Position numbers and translations under genes: made by a program
Shown here: positions 50,129 through 57,856 of the stretch, one piece after another
Layout of the letters: the number at the start of each line of letters is the position of its first letter
Numbering within the stretch: position 1 is the stretch's first letter
Notes under the pieces: model-generated
The model's database searches: none
Seen by the model: the letters and a program-made list of their open reading frames with translations, nothing else
What the model was told of the DNA's origin: nothing
Assembly: GCA_965248995.1 (NCBI GenBank)
Contig: CBDFKY010000015.1
Span: 1 to 64,000, forward strand
Direction: 5' to 3'
Length of the DNA: 64,000 nt
Source: CBDFKY01 sp965248995
GTDB lineage: Bacteria > Pseudomonadota > Alphaproteobacteria > Rickettsiales > UBA998

Positions 50129-50761
50129 TTAGCGCATTTTTAAAAAATTAGCCAGCACCGTTGCGCCCAGCTGCTGACTTTTTTCCGGGTGAAACTGCGT
50201 GCCCACGAGGTTGTCCCGCCCTACCATCGCTACCACCGGCCCGCCATACTCCGCTTTCGCGAGAATTTCCGCCTCAAGGGCGCCTTCGGCATGGTAACTA
50301 TGTACGAAATAGGCGTGGTCGCCCTTCTCCAGGGAGCTCGTCGCCGGATGCGTATGCGTAAACTCCAGATCGTTCCAGCCCATATGGGGTATTTTGAGGG
50401 TGTGGTCGGAGGGCTGGAGCTTTACCACGCTGCCCTGCATCCAGCCGAGTCCCGTATGCTCGCCGTGCTCAAGGCCACGTTCGAACAGCATCTGCATCCC
50501 TACGCAAATGCCGAGGAACGGCGTCCGGCGCACCCGCACGGCATCTTCCAGCGCCTCCACCATGCCGCCCACGGCGCGCAGGCTGCTGATGCAGTCGCCA
50601 TACGCCCCGACTCCGGGCAGGACGATATGGCTGAATGCTCGAAGGCCCTCAGGCGAGTCGACCAGTTCCAGCCGGTCGTCCGTGCGCATCACCCGGCGAA
50701 AACCGGACGCGACGGAATGCAGGTTGCCGGCGCCGTAGTCGATGATGCCGATCGTCGCCAT
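50129..50761 (-). CDS. hisH: Imidazole glycerol phosphate synthase glutaminase subunit HisH
   Basis: The 210-residue class I glutamine amidotransferase has the nucleophile in FLGICVGMQMLF and the His-Glu pair in GTQFHPEKSQ. The HisH-typical start IGIIDYGAGNLHSVASGFRR and LPGVGAYGDCISSL are present. It feeds ammonia to HisF in histidine synthesis. hisF, hisA and hisB are not adjacent. Its ATG overlaps the stop of the UPF0016 gene by one base (TGATG), so the two are coupled. Confidence 0.95.
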   Translation of the reverse strand: MATIGIIDYGAGNLHSVASGFRRVMRTDDRLELVDSPEGLRAFSHIVLPGVGAYGDCISSLRAVGGMVEALEDAVRVRRTPFLGICVGMQMLFERGLEHGEHTGLGWMQGSVVKLQPSDHTLKIPHMGWNDLEFTHTHPATSSLEKGDHAYFVHSYHAEGALEAEILAKAEYGGPVVAMVGRDNLVGTQFHPEKSQQLGATVLANFLKMR

Positions 50762-51045
50762 CAGCCGGTCACCCTGGCATAATCCCTGATCAGCAGCCCG
50801 CCGATGATGACGAATCCGATACCCGCGATCAGCTTGAGGGGAATCGCGGTAAGGTATTTCGCCGCGAACGATCCGACCAGCACGGCGATCGCCGAAGACA
50901 AAGTGAGCGCGGCGGTGGACGCCGCGAAGATGATCCATGGATTCCTGTCACCGCTTTCCGTGGCGAACAGCATGGTGGCGAGCTGCGTCTTGTCGCCCAG
51001 TTCCGCCAGGAAAACCGTGATGAATACCGTCCAGAACATCCCCAT
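50761..51045 (-). CDS. UPF0016/GDT1 family half-size cation transporter
   Basis: The 94-residue membrane protein has three helices and the family motif E-L-G-D-K-T (FLAELGDKTQLATMLFA). Full-size members carry the motif twice. This is a single-motif version that would need to pair with itself or another half. Bacterial members export Mn2+; that role is inferred. It is followed directly by hisH. Confidence 0.9.
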   Translation of the reverse strand: MGMFWTVFITVFLAELGDKTQLATMLFATESGDRNPWIIFAASTAALTLSSAIAVLVGSFAAKYLTAIPLKLIAGIGFVIIGGLLIRDYARVTG

Positions 51046-51054
51046 CGTCCCCTC

Positions 51055-51507
51055 CTATTGTGACATCAGACGGCTATTTGCCGGAGTCCTGCCATGTGGG
51101 GTCCGTCCGTCCGCAATCCGGCTCTCCGGGAAAATACCCTGCAGATGCCGCTCATAATACCGGTGCGTCGCTTCCAGCTCGCTGTAGGCCACCACCACAT
51201 CGCTCATTACCCAGCCTTTGCGCTCCAGCCGCGCCCGCCACAAATCATTGGCGGACAGGCCGATCATCAAACGGAAGCCGAATTCCAGCACGCCGATGCT
51301 GGGAGCGGAGAGCCCGACCGCCTCGCCATAATATCCGCTGCCGAAATGCAGTGCGAAAAACAGCAGCACCATCCACCATAGCCGGTGATACAACGCCCAG
51401 AAACCGGTGAAAATGAACGCATAGAGATTGAACCCCTCGCTCAGGAATATCGCGTTCTCGTACGGGCTCGCGTCATGAGGATCAAGATGCACGGTATAGA
51501 TTTTCAT
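51055..51507 (-). CDS. DUF2628 domain membrane protein
   Basis: The 150-residue protein starts MKIYTVHLDPH, with FLSEGFNLYAFIFTGFWALYHRLWWMVLLFFAL, the characteristic DUF2628 core with its aromatic membrane helices. It ends in a polar tail. The frame runs five codons upstream, but MKIYTVH is the family start. Function is unknown. It lies 9 bases before the UPF0016 gene on the same strand. Confidence 0.88.
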   Translation of the reverse strand: MKIYTVHLDPHDASPYENAIFLSEGFNLYAFIFTGFWALYHRLWWMVLLFFALHFGSGYYGEAVGLSAPSIGVLEFGFRLMIGLSANDLWRARLERKGWVMSDVVVAYSELEATHRYYERHLQGIFPESRIADGRTPHGRTPANSRLMSQ

Positions 51508-51536
51508 TTTGGAAGGGAACATGCGCGCCTCTCGTA

Positions 51537-51734
51537 TCAGTGGGTTTTCTTGTGGTCGTCCGTAAAATCGGGCGCCGGCATGTAGGCGTTGGGATTGTGG
51601 GGTTCGCCCCGGATATCGTCCGCCTTGTCATGCATGAAATTGCCGACCGACGCCACGTCCTGCCCCACGCCGGTGAAGGTATGGCAGGCGCTCAAGGCCG
51701 AGAGCAACAGAAACAGCATTCCGGCGGTGCGCAT
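51537..51734 (-). CDS. Entericidin-like small lipoprotein
   Basis: The 65-residue precursor has a lipoprotein signal (GMLFLLLSALSAC, Cys17). The mature start CHTFTGVGQDVASVG is close to the entericidin EcnA/B pattern (Cys-Asn-Thr-X-X-Gly-X-Gly-X-Asp). A His-rich polar tail follows, longer than in typical entericidins. It is probably an abundant outer-membrane lipoprotein; a toxin-antidote role is not supported because no paired partner is adjacent. Confidence 0.8.
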   Translation of the reverse strand: MRTAGMLFLLLSALSACHTFTGVGQDVASVGNFMHDKADDIRGEPHNPNAYMPAPDFTDDHKKTH

Positions 51735-51851
51735 GATTTCCCCTCCCTTTCATGCAATGGAATCTCAGGCTGTATAGCCTAAAACATCCCTCCTGTCACG
51801 TGTAAGCGGGAAAAACGGCGGGCCGCGTAAAAGAATTTTTCCTGTGGCCAT

Positions 51852-51902
51852 TTATCCACAAAAACGGGGTGGTAGCGGAGATTGCGCACAACGTTATCCA
51901 CA
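51852..51902 (+). promoter_or_regulatory. Pair of consensus DnaA boxes
   Basis: TTATCCACA occurs exactly at 51852-51860 and at 51894-51902, 42 bases apart (four helical turns) and in the same orientation. This is the highest-affinity DnaA box sequence in E. coli. The boxes may let DnaA control the downstream genes. Confidence 0.7.
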
Positions 51903-51990
51903 GGGTGGGACGACGTATAAGGCGCCGATAAGTACTTATATATTTCAAAAGCATAAATCGTATTTTGACGTAAGGAACCCATAAATTCTG

Positions 51991-52056
51991 CCCAATGATT
52001 CGCTTGACCGTCCCAAGTTTTCCACATACTATCCCAATTGTAACCAAAAATTCCCA
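51991..52056 (-). promoter_or_regulatory. Periodic TGGG array, candidate MraZ-type operator
   Basis: On the minus strand TGGG occurs at 52056-52053, 52036-52033, 52015-52012 and 51994-51991, with a near-copy TGGT at 52046-52043 and TGTGG at 52026-52022, giving a spacing of about 10 bases. MraZ is known to bind TGGG words repeated every 10 bases upstream of its own gene. Here the words are on the strand opposite to mraZ, which is a caveat. Confidence 0.45.
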
Positions 52057-52110
52057 ACTTATTCCAACGCCGACCGGCCGGAAGGGAAAAACCTAAAGGA
52101 GCCCCATGTC

Positions 52111-52308
52111 ATGACCAGCGCGATTGCCCCCTATACTCCCTTTACCATGGAACTGACGGCGGAGGACATCACGCCGCACGCCGGTTCATGGCTTAACGTA
52201 CTCGGGGCGAAAGCAGGCAGGTGGAGCAATACCATGGCGTTTCGCATCGCCCTGCCGCCGCTCGCCATCTGGGCGGCGCTGTATTCCCTCGTCGAATACG
52301 TAATGTAA
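52111..52308 (+). CDS. Unknown 65-residue membrane protein upstream of mraZ
   Basis: The protein is hydrophilic at the start (MTSAIAPYTPFTMELTAEDI), with one C-terminal hydrophobic helix (MAFRIALPPLAIWAALYSLVEYVM). AAGGAG lies upstream; an ATG four bases earlier stops after two codons. Its stop is 26 bases from the mraZ start, so it is probably the first gene of the cluster transcript. I recognise no family. Confidence 0.6.
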   Translation: MTSAIAPYTPFTMELTAEDITPHAGSWLNVLGAKAGRWSNTMAFRIALPPLAIWAALYSLVEYVM

Positions 52309-52333
52309 CCTCCAGCCGACGCGAGGAGTGCAC

Positions 52334-52789
52334 GTGGCGCTCTTTCTTTCCACCTTCACCAAAAAGATCGACAAGAAAGGACGGGTCTCCGTGCCTTCGG
52401 GTTTTCGCGCGGTGCTGGAAGGCGAGGCGTTCGGCGGGATTATCGTGTATCCGTCCTTCATCAATCCATGCGTGGAAGCCTGCGCGATGAGCCGGCTGGA
52501 AGCGCTCTCGGAGCGCATCGAGACGCTCGATCCGTTTTCCGAGGAGCACGACGCGTTCGCCTCCACCATTCTCGGCGGCTCGCAGCAGCTGGCGTTCGAC
52601 GGGGAGGGGCGCGTCACGCTGCCGCCCGAACTGCTCGGCCCTATCGGGATCGAGGAGGAAGCGGTGTTCGTCGGAAAGGGAAAAACGTTCGAAATCTGGC
52701 AGCCCGCGGCGTATGCCGTCCACGCGGAAGCGAGCCGCAAGCTGGCGCTCTCCAAGCGGGACCTGCTGCGCGCAGGTACCCCATCATGA
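52334..52789 (+). CDS. mraZ: Transcriptional regulator MraZ
   Basis: The 151-residue protein has two AbrB-like SpoVT domains: FLSTFTKKIDKKGRVSVPSGFR and QQLAFDGEGRVTLPPELLGP. MraZ binds repeated TGGG boxes and controls its own operon. I choose the GTG at 52334 because GAGGAG sits five bases before it and the family starts near the FLST segment; a GTG two codons earlier lies inside that site. The stop overlaps rsmH as ATGA. Confidence 0.94.
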   Translation: MALFLSTFTKKIDKKGRVSVPSGFRAVLEGEAFGGIIVYPSFINPCVEACAMSRLEALSERIETLDPFSEEHDAFASTILGGSQQLAFDGEGRVTLPPELLGPIGIEEEAVFVGKGKTFEIWQPAAYAVHAEASRKLALSKRDLLRAGTPS

Positions 52790-53736
52790 ACGCCGCTTCC
52801 CCCCATGCCCCCGTTTTACTGGATGAAATGGTAAGGGCTCTGTCCCCGCAGTCCGGAGAAATCATGGTCGACGGCACGTTCGGAGCGGGCGGCTACAGCG
52901 AGGCGCTGCTGGAGGCGGCGGATTGCCGGGTCGTCGGTATCGACCGTGACCCGTCCGTGCGCCCGCATGTCGAGCGATTGCAGGCACGATTCAAGGAGCG
53001 CTTCAGTTTTAAAGAAGGCCGGTTCGGCGAGGCGGAAGCATTGCTAGAGGGCCGGAAGATTGACGGGCTGGTACTGGATATCGGCGTATCCTCCATGCAG
53101 CTGGACACGCCGGAACGCGGTTTTTCCTTTCGCTTCGACGCGCCGCTGGATATGCGGATGTCCCCTCAGGGGAAAAGCGCGGCGGATCTGCTGGCCGGTG
53201 CGAGCGAAAAAGAACTCTCCGACCTGCTTTGGCGGTATGGCGAGGAAAAAGCGTCCCGCCGCATTGCCGCCGCAATTGTGAAATTGCGGGCGGAGATGCC
53301 GATCACGACGACCGCGCAACTGTGCGACCTGATTTATCGCGTCATCCCGCCGAGAGGTCAGAAGACCCACCCCGCCACCCGCACCTTTCAGGCGCTGCGA
53401 ATCGCGGTGAACCAGGAACTGGAAGATCTGGAACGGGTGCTAGCCGCCTCGCTGATCATGCTTCGTACCGGCGGGCGGCTGGTGGTGGTGACGTTTCATT
53501 CGCTGGAAGACCGGATCGTCAAGAAGTTCATGCGGGCGCACGCCACGGCACCGGTCGCCCCGTCCCGTCATGTACCGGATTTTCCCGGAGACTCGCGGGG
53601 GATGCCGCCCTTCAAGCTGCTCTATACGAAAGGTGTCAGCGCCACGGAGGCGGAAATCCGGCGCAATCCCCGCGCCCGCAGCGCCACGTTGCGGGCCTGC
53701 GTGCGCACCGACGCGCCGTACAAGGAGGCCGCATGA
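52786..53736 (+). CDS. rsmH: 16S rRNA (cytosine-1402-N4)-methyltransferase RsmH (MraW)
   Basis: The 316-residue protein begins MNAASPHAPVLLDEMVRAL and has the SAM site MVDGTFGAGGYSEALLEA, LVLDIGVSSMQLDTPERGFSF, a helical insert and the conserved RTGGRLVVVTFHSLEDRIVKKF. It methylates C1402 in the ribosomal P site. It overlaps mraZ and ftsL by four bases each (ATGA), as in most division and cell-wall clusters. Confidence 0.97.
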   Translation: MNAASPHAPVLLDEMVRALSPQSGEIMVDGTFGAGGYSEALLEAADCRVVGIDRDPSVRPHVERLQARFKERFSFKEGRFGEAEALLEGRKIDGLVLDIGVSSMQLDTPERGFSFRFDAPLDMRMSPQGKSAADLLAGASEKELSDLLWRYGEEKASRRIAAAIVKLRAEMPITTTAQLCDLIYRVIPPRGQKTHPATRTFQALRIAVNQELEDLERVLAASLIMLRTGGRLVVVTFHSLEDRIVKKFMRAHATAPVAPSRHVPDFPGDSRGMPPFKLLYTKGVSATEAEIRRNPRARSATLRACVRTDAPYKEAA

Positions 53737-54068
53737 GCCGCTATTTCTTCTGGGCCGGGATCTTCACGCTGATCGCGCTGGTGCTCTACGATATCAAATA
53801 TACCGTGCACAGCGCCCAGAAGGAAACCACGCGCCTGGAAGCGGAACTGGTCAAGGAACGCCAGCGCCTGCAGATGGTGAAGCTGGAATGGGCGATGCTG
53901 ACCCGGCCCGACCGGATAGCGGCCTTGTCGAAGAAATATCTCTCCCTCAAACCCCTCGCCACCAAACAGGTGATGATGGAAGACGCGGCGGTCTGGCGGG
54001 CGGCGACGGTAGGCGACAAAAAGGATGCAGCGGTGAAACCTACCCTGACGGGAGCACTCCTTGAATAA
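53733..54068 (+). CDS. ftsL: Cell division protein FtsL-like
   Basis: The 111-residue bitopic protein has a short cytoplasmic start, one membrane helix (YFFWAGIFTLIALVLYDI) and a coiled coil (AQKETTRLEAELVKERQRLQ) with LTRPDRIAALSKKYLSLKPL, the usual FtsL pattern. Sequence identity in this family is low, so position between rsmH and ftsI carries much of the call. It bridges FtsB/FtsQ and FtsWI at the septum. Confidence 0.88.
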   Translation: MSRYFFWAGIFTLIALVLYDIKYTVHSAQKETTRLEAELVKERQRLQMVKLEWAMLTRPDRIAALSKKYLSLKPLATKQVMMEDAAVWRAATVGDKKDAAVKPTLTGALLE

Positions 54069-55914
54069 ATTTTTGAATCATGGCGCCGCCTGTCATAAAC
54101 CCTTTCATTCGACGCTGCATCTGGGCGCCAATGCGGAAGGCCGTGTCATAGACGCGGGCCGCTGGCGTATCCTCAGCCTGGCGGTATTCTTTACGCTCTG
54201 CTACCTGTCGCTCGCCGTGCGTCTGGTGAACGTGACCATGGCGCACCGTCCTTTCACGGAACTGGTGGCGACCTCCTGGCATGACCTCACGAGCGCGAAA
54301 GAGGAAACGATCAGTTCGGTGCGCATGATGCGCGGTGAAGTGAAGATCGACGCGGAAAAGGAATGGCAGCCGAACCTGAGCCAGGTGGTGATGCCCCGGC
54401 AGGACATCCGCGACCGTAACGGGGTGATGCTGGCCAGCAGCGTGGCGACCCGCTCGCTCTACGCCCGCCCGCAGGAAATCACCGATCCGGGAAACGTGGT
54501 GGCGACTCTGCATAAAGCCTTGCCTGACCTTGCCGCGGACGCCTTGCTGAAGCGCTTCACCTCCGGCGCGAAATACGTGCAGATCAAGCGGCACCTGACG
54601 CCCGCCGAGCAGGAGAAAATCCTCTGGGCAGGAATGCCCGGCATTTATTTTTATGACGATTACTACCGCATTTACCCGCAGGGCAACCTGTATTCGCACG
54701 TGCTCGGCTATACCGATATCGACGGCAAGGGCATCGCCGGGGTGGAGCGCTATTTCGATGAGCCGCTGAAGCGGGACGACGCACTACGCCCCCTGACGCT
54801 GTCACTGGACACGCGGATGCAGGGCGTCATGCACGACGTGTTGCAGCGTACCATGCAGGAATTCCAGGCGAACGCGGCGACTGGCGCGATTTTTCATATT
54901 CCGACCGGCGAGGCGCGGGCTATGGTCAGCCTGCCGGATTTCGACCCCAACCGCCCGCTGCAATCGACCGAGGACGCGCGGCGCAACCGCCTGTCCGTCA
55001 ACCAGTACGAGCTCGGTTCCATCTTCAAGACGCTTTCCGTGGCGATGGCGATGCAGTATGGCGGCGTCACCTTCCACAGCGGCTTCGACGCCAGCCAGCC
55101 GATCAGCTTCCGCGGCATGAAGATTAGCGATTACCACGCCAAGAAACGCTGGCTGAGCGTTCCGGAAATCATGATTTATTCTTCCAATATCGGCACCGTC
55201 AAGATGGTCAACGTCATCGGCGCCGAGCGGCAGCGCAGTTTCCTGACCCAGCTAGGCCTGTTCCGGCGGGTCGGCATCGAACTCAATGAATACGTAGTGC
55301 CGCGCACCCATGCGGTGTGGAAACCGGTGGAGAGCGCCACCATCGCGTACGGACAGGGGATTTCGATCACGCCACTGCATATGATCCGCGGACTGATGAG
55401 CATTACCGGCGGGGGGGAATTCCGTGACTTGAGCCTGCTGGAAGGTGAGAAAAAGATCGGCGAGCGCATGGTGAGCGCCGATGTGTCGAAAAACGTCAAC
55501 CGCCTGATGCGCGCCGTGGTGCAGTACGGCACGGCGAAGAACGCCGACGTTCCCGGCTATGCGGTGGGTGCGAAAACGGGCACGGCCACCAAGGTGATCA
55601 ACGGGCGGTATGCGGAAGGCAAGAACATTTCCTCCGTCATCGCCGCTTTCCCGATGCCCAACCCGGAATATCTGGTGTTCGTGATGCTCGACGAGCCGCA
55701 CGGCACCAAGGCCACCTATAATTTCGCCACCGCCGGATGGGTGGCCGCTCCGGCGGTCGGCGAAGTAGTGCGTGCCATCGCCCCGATGGCGGGCATTCCG
55801 CCGGTCTACAGCACCCCGCAGGACGAGGTGGACAACATCATCCAGACGGCGGAAATGCGCGCCCATTCCGCAGAGCCGTATAAAGCGCCGTATGTTCAGC
55901 GTACGTCTTACTGA
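54061..55914 (+). CDS. ftsI: Septal peptidoglycan transpeptidase FtsI (PBP3)
   Basis: The 617-residue class B penicillin-binding protein starts at a TTG overlapping ftsL by eight bases. One N-terminal membrane helix (ILSLAVFFTLCYLSLAVRLV) precedes the pedestal domain (RQDIRDRNGVMLASSVATRS) and the transpeptidase domain. The motifs are SxxK in ELGSIFKTLSVAM, SxN in IMIYSSNIGTVK and KTG in VGAKTGTATKV. It crosslinks septal peptidoglycan with FtsW. Its C-terminus overlaps murE by 23 bases. Confidence 0.96.
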   Translation: MNKFLNHGAACHKPFHSTLHLGANAEGRVIDAGRWRILSLAVFFTLCYLSLAVRLVNVTMAHRPFTELVATSWHDLTSAKEETISSVRMMRGEVKIDAEKEWQPNLSQVVMPRQDIRDRNGVMLASSVATRSLYARPQEITDPGNVVATLHKALPDLAADALLKRFTSGAKYVQIKRHLTPAEQEKILWAGMPGIYFYDDYYRIYPQGNLYSHVLGYTDIDGKGIAGVERYFDEPLKRDDALRPLTLSLDTRMQGVMHDVLQRTMQEFQANAATGAIFHIPTGEARAMVSLPDFDPNRPLQSTEDARRNRLSVNQYELGSIFKTLSVAMAMQYGGVTFHSGFDASQPISFRGMKISDYHAKKRWLSVPEIMIYSSNIGTVKMVNVIGAERQRSFLTQLGLFRRVGIELNEYVVPRTHAVWKPVESATIAYGQGISITPLHMIRGLMSITGGGEFRDLSLLEGEKKIGERMVSADVSKNVNRLMRAVVQYGTAKNADVPGYAVGAKTGTATKVINGRYAEGKNISSVIAAFPMPNPEYLVFVMLDEPHGTKATYNFATAGWVAAPAVGEVVRAIAPMAGIPPVYSTPQDEVDNIIQTAEMRAHSAEPYKAPYVQRTSY

Positions 55915-57583
55915 ACTGCTGGCGCGTGCGGGGGTGGAGGGTGCAGGCAACTCCCCCCTCGAGGGGGAGTCAAAACACGGTAGTGTTTTGGTGGGGGGCT
56001 CTCTGACATCAGCCCCCCAACCGATCGACCTGCGTCCTGCGGACTTGTCCTCCCGGACTCCCCCGGCTTTCACCCCCCCGTGGGGTGAAAGTAACCTAAA
56101 AGACAGCACCTCGCTAGCGGGTGCTGTGGGGGGGAGTGGCCCGCTATCTCACTCACCGCTTCATAATGTTACGGTCACCGGCATCACGCAGGATTCGCGG
56201 CAGGTGGAAGCGGGTTTCCTGTTCGCCGCGATTACAGGCGACACGTATAACGGAGAGGACTATATCGCCCATGCGGCGGAAGCGGGAGCGGCTGCCGTCC
56301 TGTGCCGTCCTTCCGCCCTCCCTTCCGTGCCGCCGCACGTGACGGCCCTCCCGCACGAAGAGCCGCGCCGCGCCTTAAGTCTGCTCTGCGCCGCGTTCTA
56401 CCGGCCGCAGCCGGAGGTGGTCGTGGCCGTCACCGGCACGGACGGCAAAACTTCCACGGCGGAATTCACCCGCCAGTTATGGGAATTGTGTAATGTAGAC
56501 GCCCTTTCCATCGGCACGCTCGGTCTGAAATGCGCCCGTCCGCTGAAACATCTTCCGGCGTTATCCGACAATACCACGCCGGAACCCGTGGCATTCTACC
56601 GGACGTTGAGTGCCGCCGCGCAGCAAGGTGTTTCGCATATCGTGTGCGAGGCGTCCAGCCACGGGATCGAACAGGGGAGGCTGGAAGGCGTCGTTCCACG
56701 TGCGGCCATTTTCACGTCCTTCACGCAGGATCACCTGGATTATCACGGAACGATGGCATCGTATTTCGCGGCCAAGGAGGCTTTGTTCGACCGGCTGTTG
56801 CCGAAGGATGCCTTAAGCATCCTCTGCGCCGACTACCCCGAAATCGCGGCGCTCGGCGCGCGCCTGCTTTCGGAAGGGCGGCCGGTCATCACTTACGGGT
56901 CGCAAGGGAACGCGGCCATTACCCGTATCACGCCGATGCCCCGCGGGCAGGAAGTGGAAGTGCGTTATGAAGGGGAAGATCATGCGCTCGACTTACCCGT
57001 CTTCGGAACGTTCCAGGTCAGCAACGTCATCGCCGCCACCCTCGCCGTCGCCCATACGCTGCGTCTTTCTTTTAAGGAAGTGGCGGCCCGCTGGCCACAG
57101 CTCACCACCATACGCGGACGGCTGGAACTGGTCGGCACGACACGCGCCGGCGCCCTGATCTTCGTCGATTACGCCCATACGCCGGGAGCGCTTGAAAAAG
57201 CGCTCAGCACGTTACGGGCCTACGCGTCTGCCGGATTACATGTCGTGTTCGGCTGCGGGGGAGACCGGGATGCGGATAAACGCCCGAAGATGGGCGCGGT
57301 GGCGGCAAGACTCGCGCACAGCGTCATCGTTACCGACGACAATCCCCGCACCGAGGATGCCGTTTCCATTCGCCGCGCCGTCATGGCGGGTTGCCCGGAT
57401 GCCAGGGAAATCGCCGACCGGGCGGAAGCCATCGCGTATGCTCTTCACGGGTTGAGGGCAGGGGACGTAGTGCTGATCGCCGGGAAAGGGCATGAGGATT
57501 ACCAGATCATCGGTACCACGAAGTATCCGTTCGATGATGCGGAAGTGGTGAAAACTATCCTCGCTAAGGAGGCACAGGATTAA
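55892..57583 (+). CDS. murE: UDP-MurNAc-tripeptide synthetase MurE with in-frame repeat insertion
   Basis: The 563-residue protein is about 70 residues longer than typical MurE. The normal start (MFSVRLTELLARAGVEG) and VTGITQDSRQVEAGFLFAAI are separated by residues about 20-90 encoded by a dispersed repeat. The ATP site VVVAVTGTDGKTSTAEF and the meso-diaminopimelate signature DDNPRTED are intact, as are QDHLDYHGTM and LIFVDYAHTPGALEKAL. It adds meso-diaminopimelate to UDP-MurNAc-Ala-Glu. The ATG lies inside ftsI, giving translational coupling. Confidence 0.95.
   Translation: MFSVRLTELLARAGVEGAGNSPLEGESKHGSVLVGGSLTSAPQPIDLRPADLSSRTPPAFTPPWGESNLKDSTSLAGAVGGSGPLSHSPLHNVTVTGITQDSRQVEAGFLFAAITGDTYNGEDYIAHAAEAGAAAVLCRPSALPSVPPHVTALPHEEPRRALSLLCAAFYRPQPEVVVAVTGTDGKTSTAEFTRQLWELCNVDALSIGTLGLKCARPLKHLPALSDNTTPEPVAFYRTLSAAAQQGVSHIVCEASSHGIEQGRLEGVVPRAAIFTSFTQDHLDYHGTMASYFAAKEALFDRLLPKDALSILCADYPEIAALGARLLSEGRPVITYGSQGNAAITRITPMPRGQEVEVRYEGEDHALDLPVFGTFQVSNVIAATLAVAHTLRLSFKEVAARWPQLTTIRGRLELVGTTRAGALIFVDYAHTPGALEKALSTLRAYASAGLHVVFGCGGDRDADKRPKMGAVAARLAHSVIVTDDNPRTEDAVSIRRAVMAGCPDAREIADRAEAIAYALHGLRAGDVVLIAGKGHEDYQIIGTTKYPFDDAEVVKTILAKEAQD
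55948..56140 (+). repeat. Dispersed CTCCC/GGGGGAGTCAAAACAC repeat inside murE, copy 3
   Basis: CAACTCCCCCCTCGAGGGGG and TCAAAACACGGTAGTGTTTTGG match the intergenic copies at 7078 and 18162. The tail is extended by further hairpins (CACCCCCCCGTGGGGTGA and CAGCACCTCGCTAGCGGGTGCTG). The repeat is read through without stops and encodes SPLEGESKHGSVLVGG and a Pro/Ser-rich continuation. The right boundary is approximate. Confidence 0.85.
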
Positions 57584-57611
57584 AAAAAAACCATCAGAAG
57601 TTTCTAATGGT
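57582..57611 (-). terminator. Terminator of the antisense small gene
   Basis: On the minus strand ACCATTAGAA pairs with TTCTGATGGT around an ACT loop and is followed by nine T. The TAG stop of the small gene lies within the left arm. On the plus strand the poly-A side precedes the hairpin, so it should not terminate the murE-murF transcript. Confidence 0.88.
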
Positions 57612-57789
57612 CTTCAGTGAGGACGGCAGCGGCGGCAGTGGTAAAACCAACGGTTAATGCTGCCGGAAAAAGTGCCAGAGCAATATAGCCCGGACCTTTT
57701 GCTTGGAGAAGATTAACCATGAGAATGGTCAATATGAGCCCAACTGATGCAGCACTTAAGTTAACAGTGTACTTAATCCACATTTTCAT
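57604..57789 (-). CDS. Unknown 61-residue membrane protein antisense within the division and cell-wall cluster
   Basis: The protein has two hydrophobic helices (YTVNLSAASVGLILTILMVNLL and YIALALFPAALTVGFTTAAAA) joined by QAKGPG. It is read leftward between murE and murF, which run rightward. Its own terminator overlaps the stop, which argues strongly that it is expressed. The ribosome site is weak; a second ATG two codons in is possible. No family is recognised. Local DNA is more AT-rich than the flanking mur genes. Confidence 0.65.
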   Translation of the reverse strand: MKMWIKYTVNLSAASVGLILTILMVNLLQAKGPGYIALALFPAALTVGFTTAAAAVLTEDH

Positions 57790-57856
57790 GTCTGGAAAAA
57801 GAAAAGTTCAGTATTAATTTTAACATGATATTTATTAATCAGGCAAGTATCTATTT

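Larger units (their letters stand above)
51735..52110. promoter_or_regulatory. 376-base control region upstream of the division and cell-wall cluster
   Basis: No convincing gene is visible here. The region holds two perfect DnaA boxes (51852-51860 and 51894-51902), a one-mismatch box TTTTCCACA (52018-52026) and four TGGG words on the minus strand spaced 20-21 bases apart. It probably contains the promoter and control sites for the small gene at 52111 and the mraZ cluster. Confidence 0.6.

Noticed and set aside
51779..52057. Minus-strand frame of 92 codons in the region upstream of mraZ
   Set aside because: It lies across the DnaA boxes and TGGG array, whose repeated words give its Trp/Asp-rich sequence. 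There is no ribosome site and no recognisable fold, so the region is better read as regulatory.
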